A DNA stretch of 64,000 bases from Pontixanthobacter aquaemixtae (GTDB taxonomy: Bacteria; Pseudomonadota; Alphaproteobacteria; Sphingomonadales; Sphingomonadaceae): NCBI RefSeq assembly GCF_009827395.1, contig NZ_WTYX01000001.1, positions 997,722-1,061,721 of the forward strand. The letters run 5' to 3'. A program made the position numbers and the translations under genes. Every line of letters starts with the position of its first letter. The first letter of the stretch is position 1. The notes beneath the pieces were generated by a model, which was given only the letters and a program-made list of their open reading frames with translations, was not told the origin of the DNA and made no database searches. Shown here piece by piece: positions 31,367-41,053 of this stretch.

Positions 31367-31826
31367 CAGTTTCGGCGACTTCCTGCACGGAACTGGCGAA
31401 CTCTTCAAAATCGCGCGCCTCGTTAAAGTCGCGATAGACACTGGCGAAGCGGATATAGGCGACGCTGTCGATCTGGCGCAGGCCGTCCATCACCATCTCA
31501 CCCAGTTTGGCCGAAGGAATTTCACTCTCGCCGGCGGTTTCGACCTGCCGCTGTATACCCGATACCAACTGATCAATCCGCTCCTGCGCAACATCGCGCT
31601 TGCGGCAGGCCAGAGTGACCGAGTTTTCAAGCTTGGTCCGGTCGAAAGCTTCCCTGCGATCGCCCGATTTGACAATGGTCACATCGCGCAATTGAACGCG
31701 TTCGAATGTGGTAAATCGCGCACCGCAGCTGGAACATTGGCGCCGCCTGCGGATAGAGGAATTGTCCTCTGTCGGGCGGCTGTCTTTTACCTGGCTGTCC
31801 TCATGCGCGCAGAATGGGCAGCGCAT
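31356..31826 (-). CDS. nrdR: Transcriptional repressor NrdR
   Basis: A 156-residue NrdR, which represses ribonucleotide reductase genes in response to ATP/d[48 protein letters not shown] is the zinc ribbon with its two Cys pairs, and [28 protein letters not shown]-like residues begin the ATP-cone. No ribonucleotide reductase gene or NrdR box is in the window. The ATG directly follows the TAG of the small membrane protein gene, and the 3' end overlaps trmJ, so glyA-membrane protein-nrdR-trmJ are tightly packed. Confidence 0.95.
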   Translation of the reverse strand: MRCPFCAHEDSQVKDSRPTEDNSSIRRRRQCSSCGARFTTFERVQLRDVTIVKSGDRREAFDRTKLENSVTLACRKRDVAQERIDQLVSGIQRQVETAGESEIPSAKLGEMVMDGLRQIDSVAYIRFASVYRDFNEARDFEEFASSVQEVAETDDE

Positions 31827-32036
31827 CTATTTTCTGATCCGGTCGTAAAACATGAAGCCAGCACCCGCGACCGCGCCGATCGCGACACTAAGCCCGGGGA
31901 GCAAGAAACCCGCTGCGGCACCGACTGCTGCACCTTTAAGTACAGGCTTGGTGGCAGGATGCTGCATTCCGCCTTTGGCCATTCCGGCAAATTCTTCCTT
32001 GGCGTCTTCGAGGAGATCGTTCTTCTTTTCTTGCAT
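31827..32036 (-). CDS. Small glycine-zipper-like membrane protein
   Basis: A 69-residue protein starting MQEKKNDLLEDAKEEFAGMAKGG, one base after the glyA stop. The C-terminal half is hydrophobic and glycine/alanine-rich (GAAVGAAAGFLLPGLSVAIGAVAGAGFMFYDRIRK), typical of one or two glycine-zipper helices. The charged N-terminal half may be an amphipathic helix. It ends one base before the nrdR start. I do not recognise its function; the frame extends 63 codons upstream, but only inside glyA. Confidence 0.75.
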   Translation of the reverse strand: MQEKKNDLLEDAKEEFAGMAKGGMQHPATKPVLKGAAVGAAAGFLLPGLSVAIGAVAGAGFMFYDRIRK

Positions 32037-32037
32037 C

Positions 32038-33348
32038 TTACATTCCAGGGTAAACAGGGAATGTTTTACATAGCTCTTCGACGCGGGTGCGAACAGACTC
32101 TTCGATCTGCGCGTCGCCTTCGGGGCCATTTTTCGACAAACCGTCAACCACCTCGGATATAAGTTTACCGACTGTGCGGAATTCTGCCGGGCCAAAGCCG
32201 CGTGTGGTGCCAGCCGGCGTGCCAAGCCGGACGCCGCTGGTCACGAAGGGGCTGCGTGTGTCGAACGGGATGCCGTTCTTGTTACAGGTCAGCCACGCAC
32301 GATCGAGGCCTTTTTCGGCTGATTTGCCGGTCACGTCCTTTGCGGTCAGATCAACGAGCATGGAATGGTTGTCGGTCCCACCCGAAACGATGCGCAGGCC
32401 ATGTTCTTCAAGGCTGGCAGCAAGCGCGCGTGCGTTTTCCACCACGCTTGTGGCATAGGTTTTGAATTCTGGACGCAGCGCCTCGCGGAAGGCAACAGCC
32501 TTGGCCGCTACGATATGCATCAACGGGCCGCCCTGCAGCCCCGGGAACACCGCCATGTTGAGCGGCTTTGTGAATTCCTCGTCATTCCAAAGGATTACAC
32601 CCGAACGCGGGCCGCGCAGGCTCTTATGCGTGGTTGTTGTAACAACATGCGCATGCGGGAAGGGGGAGGGGTGCGCGCCGCCGGCAACGAGGCCCGAAAT
32701 GTGGCTCATATCCACCATCAGATAGGCGCCGACTTCATCCGCTACTTCGCGAAAAGCGGCCCAATCCCAGATGCGTGAATAGGCGGTTCCACCGGCGATG
32801 ATCAGCTTTGGCTTGTGCTCTTTTGCAGACGCCATGACCTCGTCCATGTCGATGATCTCGTCATCTTTGCGCACGCCATAGGCAACCGGATTGAACCACT
32901 TGCCTGACATATTGACCGGCGAACCATGCGTCAGGTGGCCGCCCGAATTGAGATCAAGCCCCATGAAAGTGTCACCCGGCTCCAGCAAAGCAAGGAACAC
33001 CGCCTGGTTCATTTGCGAGCCGCTATTGGGTTGAACATTGGCAAATTCGCAGCCGAACAGTTGCTTCGCACGATCGATTGCGAGTGTTTCAACCACATCG
33101 GCATAGTCACAGCCGCCGTAATAGCGTTTGCCCGGATACCCCTCTGCGTATTTGTTGGTGAACACGCTGCCTGCTGCTTCGAGCACGGCCTTGCTGGCGA
33201 TATTCTCGCTCGCGATCAGCTCGATCTTGTTGCGTTGGCGGGCCAGTTCGCTGTCGATTGCCGCAGCAATATCGGGATCGGCAGTGGCGAGATCATCTTG
33301 CCAGAAGCGGTTCATAATGTCGGAATCGTTTGCGGGTGCAGTACTCAT
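32038..33348 (-). CDS. glyA: Serine hydroxymethyltransferase
   Basis: A 436-residue PLP enzyme that interconverts serine and glycine and loads tetrahydrofolate with one-carbon units. The lysine that binds PLP lies in [18 protein letters not shown], and [24 protein letters not shown] and [17 protein letters not shown] are further family motifs. Follows rpiB by 24 bases. With serB elsewhere in the window, serine/glycine flow is partly covered. A long leader is absent, so no riboswitch is likely here. Confidence 0.97.
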   Translation of the reverse strand: MSTAPANDSDIMNRFWQDDLATADPDIAAAIDSELARQRNKIELIASENIASKAVLEAAGSVFTNKYAEGYPGKRYYGGCDYADVVETLAIDRAKQLFGCEFANVQPNSGSQMNQAVFLALLEPGDTFMGLDLNSGGHLTHGSPVNMSGKWFNPVAYGVRKDDEIIDMDEVMASAKEHKPKLIIAGGTAYSRIWDWAAFREVADEVGAYLMVDMSHISGLVAGGAHPSPFPHAHVVTTTTHKSLRGPRSGVILWNDEEFTKPLNMAVFPGLQGGPLMHIVAAKAVAFREALRPEFKTYATSVVENARALAASLEEHGLRIVSGGTDNHSMLVDLTAKDVTGKSAEKGLDRAWLTCNKNGIPFDTRSPFVTSGVRLGTPAGTTRGFGPAEFRTVGKLISEVVDGLSKNGPEGDAQIEESVRTRVEELCKTFPVYPGM

Positions 33349-33372
33349 CGGGAAATTCTCTGCAAAATTGGA

Positions 33373-33822
33373 TTATTGGGGATCGGAAAGTTTGTTGGCG
33401 CGGCGCTGGTGGCGGCTTTCAGGGTCATTGGCGCCAGCAAATTCGGTCGTCAGGAAAGCAGTGACGCAAGCCTTGGCCATTTCAATACCCGTCAGGCGCG
33501 CACCCATCGCAATACAATTTGCATCGTTGTGCTCGCGCGAGAGAGCGGCGGAAAGCGGCTCTGATACTAGTGCGCAGCGCACGGCAGGATTGCGGTTGGC
33601 AGCGATAGAAATGCCAATTCCCGAACCGCATAGTGCGATGCCGCGTTCGGCAGTTCCATCAGCAACTGCGGCTGCGAGCTTATAACCGTAATCGGGATAG
33701 TCGACGCTTTCGCCACGCTCGGGACCAAGATCGGCAACATCGTGCCCTTCCTCGGTCAACCAGTCGCGCAATTCGGCTTTGAGATCGGTTGCGGCGTGGT
33801 CTGAAGCGATGGCGATTTTCAT
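33373..33822 (-). CDS. rpiB: Ribose-5-phosphate isomerase B
   Basis: A 149-residue RpiB from the ATG of MKIAIASDHAATDLKAEL; 36 upstream codons are open but not family-like. Signatures are the active-site Asp in ASDHAA at residues 6-11, DLGPERGESVDYPDYG, and ALCGSGIGISIAANR with the catalytic Cys. Interconverts ribose-5-P and ribulose-5-P in the pentose phosphate pathway. First gene of the glyA-nrdR-trmJ train; its 5' end faces the divergent peptidase gene over 150 bases. Confidence 0.94.
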   Translation of the reverse strand: MKIAIASDHAATDLKAELRDWLTEEGHDVADLGPERGESVDYPDYGYKLAAAVADGTAERGIALCGSGIGISIAANRNPAVRCALVSEPLSAALSREHNDANCIAMGARLTGIEMAKACVTAFLTTEFAGANDPESRHQRRANKLSDPQ

Positions 33823-33973
33823 GGGTCCATCCCGTGTTATGGAATCGGTATGTGCGCCATAGGCACTTCGCGCCTGAGACGCCACCGCGTATCGGCAATC
33901 ATCCCCATGGAAAGGGTTGTTTGACGGCAAGCACTCCAGCAGGCATCACGCTTGCTTGGAATGAGGGATCGCG

Positions 33974-35659
33974 ATGAAGAAATATGCTGCGTTGATTGCG
34001 GTGGTTGTGCTGGGAACTCTGCTGGCAGTTATTGGCACTACGCCGCCTTCGCCGGCCCCGGCTGACAGCGACCTCGAAACGTTCTCCGCGGCGCGCGCGA
34101 TGGAGGATGTGCGGATCATCGCCCGCGCTCCGCACCCAACGGGATCGGAAGAAAACGCGCTGGTGCGTGGGTATATAATCGAGCGGCTGAATGCGTTGGG
34201 GCTGGAGGTCAGCACCACTGAAGGCGAGGTTGAGGACCAATATCTTGATCGTTTCGAAGCCTGGAGCGGGATGAAGCCTGAGGCGCTAACTCTGACGAAC
34301 ATAATCGGCATTCTGCCCGGGACAGATCGCGATCTTCCGGCAGTGGCGCTGATGGCGCATCATGACACCGTGTGGGCATCGCCCGGCGCATCGGATGATA
34401 CCGCAGGCGTGGCGAGTATTCTGGAAACGCTGCGCGCGATTAATGCCATCGGCACGCCAAAGCGCGATATTGTGGTGCTGATAACCGACGGCGAAGAACT
34501 GGGCCTGTTGGGCGCGCGGCAGTTTTTTGCCAGCAATCCTTTGAGCGACCGGATCGGTGCGCTGATCAATCTGGAAGCGCGCGGTGCAGGAGGGCGAACA
34601 ACGCTGTTCCAGACATCGGCAGGCAATAGCGCAGCGGTGCAAATCTATGCTGACGCGGTTGGGCGGCCTGCGGGCTCCTCGCTGTCAGCATTTGTCTATG
34701 AAAATCTACCAAACGATACCGACCTGACCCCTGCGCTGGAGCGCGATTACGTGTCCTATAATTTCGCCTTCATTGGGCGGTCAGGACTGTATCATTCGCC
34801 CATGGCGACGCCGGAAAATCTCGATCAGGGGGCGTTGCAGGATATGGGTGACCAGACACTTGCTTTGACCCGCGCATTGGCCGGAGCGGAATCTCTGCCA
34901 GAGCGCAGCGAAAACCGGACATTCTTCGACGCCTTCGGGCTGATGCTGATTTCCTATGGCACATCGGCTGGTTGGCTATTGCTGGGCGGGGTAGCGGCGC
35001 TGAATCTCTATTGCTTGCGGTTGAACCAAAATCCGGCGGGAATTCTTCGCGGGATTGGTGCGTCGGCACTTGTGATCGTAGGTGGCGGCGCGCTGTTATT
35101 CGCGTTCAATTGGCTCTCGGGCGCCGGTGCGGGTGGGGCGAACTACTATGACCGGCTTGCGGCCATTCCGAGGCTAGAAGCGCAAGCGCTGCTGATATGC
35201 GTGGCCATACTCGCGGCAACCGCGCCGCTCTGGACCGGAAAACGAGCAAGCATCATCGGTGTGCTGGTCGCACTCGGCTTGCAAATATTCCTGCCGACGA
35301 CCTCTTATATTCTGGTTTGGCCGCTGCTTTTGGGAGGTATCGCAAGCGTTTTGTCGCATCACCTGACGGGGATATGGTCAGTGATAGGCAAAGTGATCCC
35401 GAGCGCGCTGCTGTTCGGCTTTGTTCTGCAATACGGGCATCAGCTGATGCAGGGTGTTGGGCCCGATCTACCCTCTGTCGTTGCGCTGTTGGCGGTGATG
35501 TTGCTGCCAGTGCTGGGCCTGCTCGTTCCGTCAGTCGACCGGAAGCGGGCGTTTACGCTGGCGGGCGTTTGCCTGGTTCTGGCAGCAGCGATTGCGCTAT
35601 GGGTCAGGTTCGATCCGGTCGCGGATACGGTAGCGGCCTATGAGTCGATGAAAGGTTAG
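33974..35659 (+). CDS. M28-family metallopeptidase with C-terminal membrane domain
   Basis: A 561-residue protein. An N-terminal signal anchor (MKKYAALIAVVVLGTLLAVIG) precedes a zinc aminopeptidase domain with ligands in ALMAHHDTVWASPGASDDTAG (His and Asp), LITDGEELGLLGARQF (Glu-Glu) and the late YHSPMATPENLD (His). From about residue 330 there are six to eight transmembrane helices, like eukaryotic ER-aminopeptidase-1 (Fxna)-type M28 proteins. It probably trims peptides on the periplasmic face. The substrate is unknown. Confidence 0.86.
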   Translation: MKKYAALIAVVVLGTLLAVIGTTPPSPAPADSDLETFSAARAMEDVRIIARAPHPTGSEENALVRGYIIERLNALGLEVSTTEGEVEDQYLDRFEAWSGMKPEALTLTNIIGILPGTDRDLPAVALMAHHDTVWASPGASDDTAGVASILETLRAINAIGTPKRDIVVLITDGEELGLLGARQFFASNPLSDRIGALINLEARGAGGRTTLFQTSAGNSAAVQIYADAVGRPAGSSLSAFVYENLPNDTDLTPALERDYVSYNFAFIGRSGLYHSPMATPENLDQGALQDMGDQTLALTRALAGAESLPERSENRTFFDAFGLMLISYGTSAGWLLLGGVAALNLYCLRLNQNPAGILRGIGASALVIVGGGALLFAFNWLSGAGAGGANYYDRLAAIPRLEAQALLICVAILAATAPLWTGKRASIIGVLVALGLQIFLPTTSYILVWPLLLGGIASVLSHHLTGIWSVIGKVIPSALLFGFVLQYGHQLMQGVGPDLPSVVALLAVMLLPVLGLLVPSVDRKRAFTLAGVCLVLAAAIALWVRFDPVADTVAAYESMKG

Positions 35660-35735
35660 TGGCGATTCACTAGAACTTTGTGACGCCGTTCGCCTAACCT
35701 CTGAAATTCTGACAAAGTGACCTCCAGTTGGAGGA

Positions 35736-37742
35736 TCACTGATCCAGAAAACTCCGCATTTTCCGGCTCCGCGACGGGTGCTTCAGCTTGCGTAGTGCTT
35801 TCGCTTCGATTTGACGGATACGTTCGCGAGTCACGCTGAACTGCTGGCCGACTTCCTCCAGCGTGTGATCGGTGTTCATCCCGATACCGAAGCGCATACG
35901 CAGCACGCGTTCTTCGCGTGGGGTAAGCGAGGCGAGGACGCGGGTGACGGTTTCCTTGAGGTTCGCCTGAATCGCCGCATCCACAGGGATGATCGCGTTC
36001 TTGTCCTCGATGAAATCGCCCAGATGCGAATCTTCCTCGTCACCAATCGGCGTTTCGAGGCTGATCGGCTCCTTGGCGATTTTCATCACTTTGCGCACCT
36101 TCTCAAGCGGCATGGAGAGACGCTCTGCCATTTCCTCCGGCGTAGGCTCACGCCCTTGCTCGTGCAGGAATTGGCGGCTTGTCCGGACAAGCTTGTTGAT
36201 CGTTTCGATCATATGGACCGGAATACGGATCGTGCGCGCCTGGTCCGCGATCGAACGCGTGATTGCCTGACGGATCCACCAGGTGGCGTAGGTGCTGAAT
36301 TTGTAACCGCGGCGATATTCAAACTTGTCGACCGCCTTCATCAGGCCAATGTTGCCTTCCTGAATAAGATCAAGGAATTGCAGGCCGCGGTTGGTATATT
36401 TCTTGGCAATGGAAATCACCAGACGAAGGTTCGCCTCGACCATTTCCTTCTTCGCGATGCGCGCCTCGCGCTCGCCCTTTTGCACCATGTTCACGATGCG
36501 GCGGAATTCGGGCAGGCTCATGCCGGTCTGGCTGGCGATATCGGCGATTTCGGTGCGGATACGGTCAACCGCATCGGCTTCCTTCTCGGCGAAGGCGGCC
36601 CATTTTTTGTCCTTCTTGACCCGGTCCGCCATCCAATTGTCGTCAAGCTCGTTACCGATATAGGCTTCGAGGAAGTCGATACGTTTGACCTTGTGGCGCT
36701 CTGCCAGACGCAGCATCTGGCCGCCCAGCGCGGTCAGGCGGCGGTTAAAGGCATAGAGATTGTCGACCAGAAACTCGATCTTGGTCGCGTGGAACTGCAC
36801 GCTTTCGACCTGCGCGGTGAGGTCTTCGCGCATCTGTTCGTATTTCTTTTCTTTCGCGGGCGGGAAATCCTGACCATTGCCGAGCGTTTCAACGCGGTCG
36901 GCCTGCATCTTTTCGAACTTCTTGAACAACTTGGTGATGCGCGCGAAAGTTTCGATGGCGTCCGGTTTTAGCGTCGCTTCCATCTGCGCAAGTGACAAGG
37001 TGTTGTCCTCGTCATCATCGTCGTCTTTCTTGGAAGAACCCTCTTCGCCGTCTTCGTCTTCGTCCGTCTCTTCGTCGGAATCATCGTCATCGCGGATATC
37101 GACGCCGGCGGTTTCTTCCGAAATTTCGCCGTCATCGTCTTCGTTTTCCTCTTCCATCTTGTCGACGGGAGGCTCTTTTGACAGCATCGCATCAAGATCG
37201 AGGATTTCGCGAAGCTGCATCTCTTCATTGTTGAGCGCTTCGGACCAGTGGATGATCGCGTGGAAAGTGATCGGGCTTTCGCACAGGCCGATAATCATCG
37301 TGTCACGGCCAGCTTCGATACGCTTGGCAATCGCGATCTCGCCTTCGCGGCTGAGCAATTCCACCGCGCCCATTTCGCGCAAATACATACGCACCGGATC
37401 GTCAGTACGATCACCGGTTGCGGCTTTCTTGGCGGGGGCAGCGGGCTTCTTCGCCTCTTTACCATCCTTGCCGACGCTCATTTCTTCGACTTCAGCCGCT
37501 TCTGCCTTCTTGGCTTCGGCTTCCTCGTCATTCTCGACGATGTTGACGCCCATCTCAGAAATCGCCGACATCACGTCTTCAATCTGATCGGTGTTCATCT
37601 GATCCTGTGGCAGAGCTTCATTGAGCTCGTCCATCGTAATGTAGCCCTTGCGCTTCGCCTTGGTCATCAGCTTCTTCACAGAAGCTTCGTTCATGTCGAA
37701 CAGCGGTGCGTCTTCTTTGTTAGCTTTAGCTTTGGAGGCCAT
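35736..37742 (-). CDS. rpoD: RNA polymerase primary sigma factor RpoD (sigma-70)
   Basis: A 668-residue primary sigma factor. Region 1.1 is followed by an acidic insertion in region 1.2's vicinity rich in Asp and Glu (about residues 215-250). Region 2 is present as [81 protein letters not shown]; region 4.2 as [34 protein letters not shown]. Starts 5 bases after the dnaG stop, as in the classic macromolecular synthesis operon. Confidence 0.97.
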   Translation of the reverse strand: MASKAKANKEDAPLFDMNEASVKKLMTKAKRKGYITMDELNEALPQDQMNTDQIEDVMSAISEMGVNIVENDEEAEAKKAEAAEVEEMSVGKDGKEAKKPAAPAKKAATGDRTDDPVRMYLREMGAVELLSREGEIAIAKRIEAGRDTMIIGLCESPITFHAIIHWSEALNNEEMQLREILDLDAMLSKEPPVDKMEEENEDDDGEISEETAGVDIRDDDDSDEETDEDEDGEEGSSKKDDDDDEDNTLSLAQMEATLKPDAIETFARITKLFKKFEKMQADRVETLGNGQDFPPAKEKKYEQMREDLTAQVESVQFHATKIEFLVDNLYAFNRRLTALGGQMLRLAERHKVKRIDFLEAYIGNELDDNWMADRVKKDKKWAAFAEKEADAVDRIRTEIADIASQTGMSLPEFRRIVNMVQKGEREARIAKKEMVEANLRLVISIAKKYTNRGLQFLDLIQEGNIGLMKAVDKFEYRRGYKFSTYATWWIRQAITRSIADQARTIRIPVHMIETINKLVRTSRQFLHEQGREPTPEEMAERLSMPLEKVRKVMKIAKEPISLETPIGDEEDSHLGDFIEDKNAIIPVDAAIQANLKETVTRVLASLTPREERVLRMRFGIGMNTDHTLEEVGQQFSVTRERIRQIEAKALRKLKHPSRSRKMRSFLDQ

Positions 37743-37747
37743 AAACT

Positions 37748-39646
37748 CTATCGGTCCGTTTCTCTGTCGTCTTCGCTGTCGGGTAGAGCAGTTTGACGAT
37801 CTGAATCAATTTGGGCCGCTCGCGCAGCCCTTTCGCTTACCATTTGCCCGAGTCGCCGCTCAAATTCCAGCTTTCGTTTCAACAGGCGTTGCTGCTCTGT
37901 GAAAGCACCTTCGGGGTCGGTTTCAAAACGCGCTGTGGCCGCCGCAAGCGCGGCTTCCAAAGCAGGTCTTTCAACCAGCAGTGACACGGCTTCGGCAAGA
38001 TCGTCGCAGGCAGCTTTCGGATCGGTTCCTTCACGAAGGAAGGAGAAACGGGTTTCATCCGGCGCCTGACTTATGCCGTCTGGCACCAATATGGGTGATG
38101 TTGCGCCCGGTTCAAGCGTCTCTGCCGCTTCTATCAACGAATCTATCACGGGGCCGACATTTCTGTCACTCGCGGCAAAGCGTTCCAGCTGCTCTGCATG
38201 GCGCAAAATCTGGTCGGGGTGCCGCGCCAATCCGGCGATGACCGCACCGGCCAGCAAGTCGCGGCTTCCGCCGCTTGTCGACCGGCGCAGCCGCGCGGCG
38301 GCTTCTGGTGCAAGTTTGGGATTGGCTGGTTTGAACCCGCCTGGTTTCCACTCGCGTTTGACCCAAGGCTTTTTCTCTCGCGGCGGAAACGCGAAGGCAG
38401 AAAAGCGTTCAAGCAGCTCGCGCTTATAGAGAGAGCGGATGTCGGGATCCTGTATCGCATCGACATGCTGGAGCAGCCGCGCTTTCAACCCGGCTTTATC
38501 CTCTGGCGTATCATGGCGCTGCGCGTCACGCTCAAACGTCCACAAAGTGTCGAGCAAAGTCGCTGCCTTATCGAGCAGCGCATCCATCGCCTTGCGGCCT
38601 TGCTGTTTGAGCAGATCATCGGGGTCGAGACCGGCAGGAAGGCGGACAATGCGCAGCGAATGGGAAGGGCGCAGCATCGGAAGCGCCCGCTCTATCGCCC
38701 GCAACGCTGCGCGCTGGCCTGCTGCATCGCCGTCAAAACACAACACCGGTGTTTCGACCATTCGCCACAGCATTTCGAGCTGCCGTTCGGTCAGCGCGGT
38801 ACCCATCGGCGCCACCGCATCTTCTATTCCGGCATTGGCGAGCGCGATCACATCCATATAGCCTTCGACCACGACGATCCGGCCGGACTGGCGCGATGCG
38901 GGGCTGGCGCGGTGGAGATTATAGAGGTTGCGGCCCTTGTCGAACAAGGGCGTGTCGGGAGAGTTGAGATATTTTGCGGCTTTGGTCTCGCTGTCCAGTA
39001 TCCGCCCACCAAACGCGATCACGCGGCCGCGCGCATCGTGGATCGGCAGCATCAACCGCGCCCGAAACCGGTCATACTGCGCGCCATCATCGACCGATAT
39101 CCGCATGCCCGATTCGACCAGCATATCATCGTCGAAACGTGACAGTGCCCGGTGCAGGGCATTGCGGCTATCGGGAGCAAAGCCGAAGCCAAATTCGCGC
39201 ATGATTTCCTGCCGGAAACCGCGTTGCTGCAAGTAGGCGCGCGCTTGCTGGCCGTCGGCGGACTTCAAATTATCCTCGAACCAGCTTTGCGCGGCTTCCA
39301 TCACATCATTCAACTCGGCACGCTGCTCCGCCCGCGCGGCCGATTGCGGATCGGGGGCGGGGACTTCCATCCCGGCTTCCGCCGCCAATTCCTTCACCGC
39401 ATCCATAAAGGACATACCGCGCTGGTCGGTCATCCAGCTGATGACGTCGCCATGCGCCTGGCAACCGAAACAGTGGTAAAAGCCCTTTTGGTCGCTGACC
39501 GTAAAGCTAGGCGATTTCTCGTTATGGAACGGGCAGCAGGCTTTCCATTCATGCCCCGCCTTCTGTAGCTTGACCGTGCGCATGATCACGCTCGAAAGCG
39601 TTATGCGCGAACGGAGTTCATCAAGCCATTGCGGGGAAAGCGCCAT
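37748..39646 (-). CDS. dnaG: DNA primase
   Basis: A 632-residue DnaG that synthesises replication primers. The CHC2 zinc finger is [12 protein letters not shown]…[11 protein letters not shown] near residues 36-65. The RNA polymerase domain contains EFGFGFAP and [25 protein letters not shown]. The TOPRIM motif is [11 protein letters not shown] with [15 protein letters not shown] for the acidic metal site. The C-terminal about 200 residues are the DnaB-interacting domain. Lies between the lipoprotein gene and rpoD on one strand. Confidence 0.96.
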   Translation of the reverse strand: MALSPQWLDELRSRITLSSVIMRTVKLQKAGHEWKACCPFHNEKSPSFTVSDQKGFYHCFGCQAHGDVISWMTDQRGMSFMDAVKELAAEAGMEVPAPDPQSAARAEQRAELNDVMEAAQSWFEDNLKSADGQQARAYLQQRGFRQEIMREFGFGFAPDSRNALHRALSRFDDDMLVESGMRISVDDGAQYDRFRARLMLPIHDARGRVIAFGGRILDSETKAAKYLNSPDTPLFDKGRNLYNLHRASPASRQSGRIVVVEGYMDVIALANAGIEDAVAPMGTALTERQLEMLWRMVETPVLCFDGDAAGQRAALRAIERALPMLRPSHSLRIVRLPAGLDPDDLLKQQGRKAMDALLDKAATLLDTLWTFERDAQRHDTPEDKAGLKARLLQHVDAIQDPDIRSLYKRELLERFSAFAFPPREKKPWVKREWKPGGFKPANPKLAPEAAARLRRSTSGGSRDLLAGAVIAGLARHPDQILRHAEQLERFAASDRNVGPVIDSLIEAAETLEPGATSPILVPDGISQAPDETRFSFLREGTDPKAACDDLAEAVSLLVERPALEAALAAATARFETDPEGAFTEQQRLLKRKLEFERRLGQMVSERAARAAQIDSDRQTALPDSEDDRETDR

Positions 39647-39700
39647 GGTGTTTCCACTATGCGCTAATCACGCGATTCTCCAGCCCGCGCGACTATCTGC

Positions 39701-40441
39701 TCACAAGCAAGCGTTTGTCGCACCATCTTTGGCTGCTGGATAGGGGCCAGAACCTGCCGCCTCTGTGTAATTGGCCTTGATGGAATAGGCTGGTGCAGGG
39801 CCTGAAGGTGGCAATGTCGACTGCCAGTAGAAAGTCATCGGTTCGGCCTGTTCCCACTGGTCGCCCGCGTCACCGGGATTGACCGACCAGATTATTGCGC
39901 CGTCAAGGCATGTGACGACAATATCGGCCTTCTCGCCGATTGCTGCCAGTGCTTCCGCCTTTGAGTAACCTACCGAACCGGTGAAACCGTGTGCGGGGCG
40001 CAGCATTCTGAAAGAGGTGGCCTGCTCAACATCCGATGAGTCATTGCCCTCTCCGCTGCCGGTGTCGTCCTCGTTATCCTCGCCCGGATAAACGACATGG
40101 ACATAGGTATAGATCGTCCCCTCGGGCGCGGTTTTCGGATCGCATGGATCCATTCCGGCGGGGCAGGCGACGTAGGAACGGATATCGGCGAAGCTGCCTT
40201 CCGCGCTGTCGAGCGTGCCGGTGACTTCTGGCCCCTGCGGACCGACAATCTTTGCGCCGAGCTTGAGGTCCATAAAGTCGCCCACCGGAAGCGCCGCGGC
40301 GAGGGCATCGGCCTCTCCTTCGGTGGTCGCGCTTTCCAGTTCAGTCGCGTCTTTGTCGGGTTCATCGGAACAGGCCGCAAGCGCCAAGGCCGCTGCGGTT
40401 GCGGTCAGAAATCGGAAACTGCGTGTAGTATGGGCATTCAT
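39701..40441 (-). CDS. Putative outer-membrane or periplasmic lipoprotein, function unknown
   Basis: A 246-residue protein with a twin-helix signal and lipobox LAAC (MNAHTTRSFRFLTATAAALALAACSDEPD). The mature N-terminus is acidic (ATELESATTEGEAD) and an aspartate-rich insert with GEDNEDDTGSGEGND is at mid-length. Two Cys residues in YVACPAGMDPCDP could form a disulfide, and a third pair appears as VVTCLDGAIIW and TNACL near the C-terminus. It starts inside the last codon of yqeY (4-base overlap) and precedes dnaG. No assigned function. Confidence 0.72.
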   Translation of the reverse strand: MNAHTTRSFRFLTATAAALALAACSDEPDKDATELESATTEGEADALAAALPVGDFMDLKLGAKIVGPQGPEVTGTLDSAEGSFADIRSYVACPAGMDPCDPKTAPEGTIYTYVHVVYPGEDNEDDTGSGEGNDSSDVEQATSFRMLRPAHGFTGSVGYSKAEALAAIGEKADIVVTCLDGAIIWSVNPGDAGDQWEQAEPMTFYWQSTLPPSGPAPAYSIKANYTEAAGSGPYPAAKDGATNACL

Positions 40442-40890
40442 GTAAGGCTCTCTTTCACCATTGCGCTGGCTTTTGTCATATCCAGTTCAGCGCCGTGGCG
40501 AGCCTTTAGTTCCCCCATGACTTTACCCATATCCTTAATGGATGTGGCACCTATGTCCGATTTGATAGCCTCGATTGCGGCTTTGGTTTCTTCTTCGGAC
40601 ATCTGCTGCGGCAGGAATTCCTCGATAACCACCAGTTCGGATTGTTCCTTGGCGGCCAGCTCATCGCGGCCACCGTCAACATACATGGTTATCGATTCTT
40701 TTCGCTGCTTGGCCATTTTCTGCAAAACTTCGGTCACCAGCGCCTCGTCATCGATCTCTTTGGATGATGTGCGCAGCTCGATATCGCGGTCTTTGATTTT
40801 TGCGCCGATCAGGCGCAGCGTGGCTGTGCGTTCCTTGTCGCCGGCTTTCATGGCGGCGATAGTTTCGGCTTTGATCGTGTCGCGAAGCAT
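40438..40890 (-). CDS. GatB/YqeY-domain protein
   Basis: A 150-residue YqeY-like protein: MLRDTIKAETIAAMKAGDKERTATLRLIGAKIKDRDIELR, then the helix-rich QSELVVIEEFLPQQMSEEETKAAIEAIKSDIGATSIKDMGKVMGELKARHGAELDMTKASAMVKESL. YqeY shares the tRNA-binding tail domain of GatB, the Glu/Asp-tRNA amidotransferase subunit, though no amidotransferase core is present. In alphaproteobacteria it commonly sits upstream of dnaG-rpoD and divergent from carA, as here. Confidence 0.92.
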   Translation of the reverse strand: MLRDTIKAETIAAMKAGDKERTATLRLIGAKIKDRDIELRTSSKEIDDEALVTEVLQKMAKQRKESITMYVDGGRDELAAKEQSELVVIEEFLPQQMSEEETKAAIEAIKSDIGATSIKDMGKVMGELKARHGAELDMTKASAMVKESLT

Positions 40891-40979
40891 ATTGGGGTTT
40901 TCCTGTCAGTAATTTTTCAAAATCGTGGGTAAACTGGTGATGCATTCGTAATAACGCAACTTTCCGGCACTGGACAGGT

Positions 40980-41000
40980 TGACGGGAATCATACCCGTCA
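40980..41000. promoter_or_regulatory. Palindrome upstream of carA
   Basis: TGACGGG-N7-CCCGTCA is a perfect 7-bp inverted repeat about 53 bases before the carA start and about 90 bases before the divergent yqeY start. It could be an operator for either gene or a leader hairpin in the carA mRNA. No T-tract or leader peptide accompanies it. Confidence 0.4.
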
Positions 41001-41053
41001 CTAGCCACCATCTCTTAGCAACATCGCCGTAAACCCTGATTCCGGAGCGCCTC

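Noticed and set aside
35811-36971. Forward frame of 386 codons inside rpoD
   Set aside because: Antisense to conserved sigma-70 regions 2 to 4, with no motif of its own.
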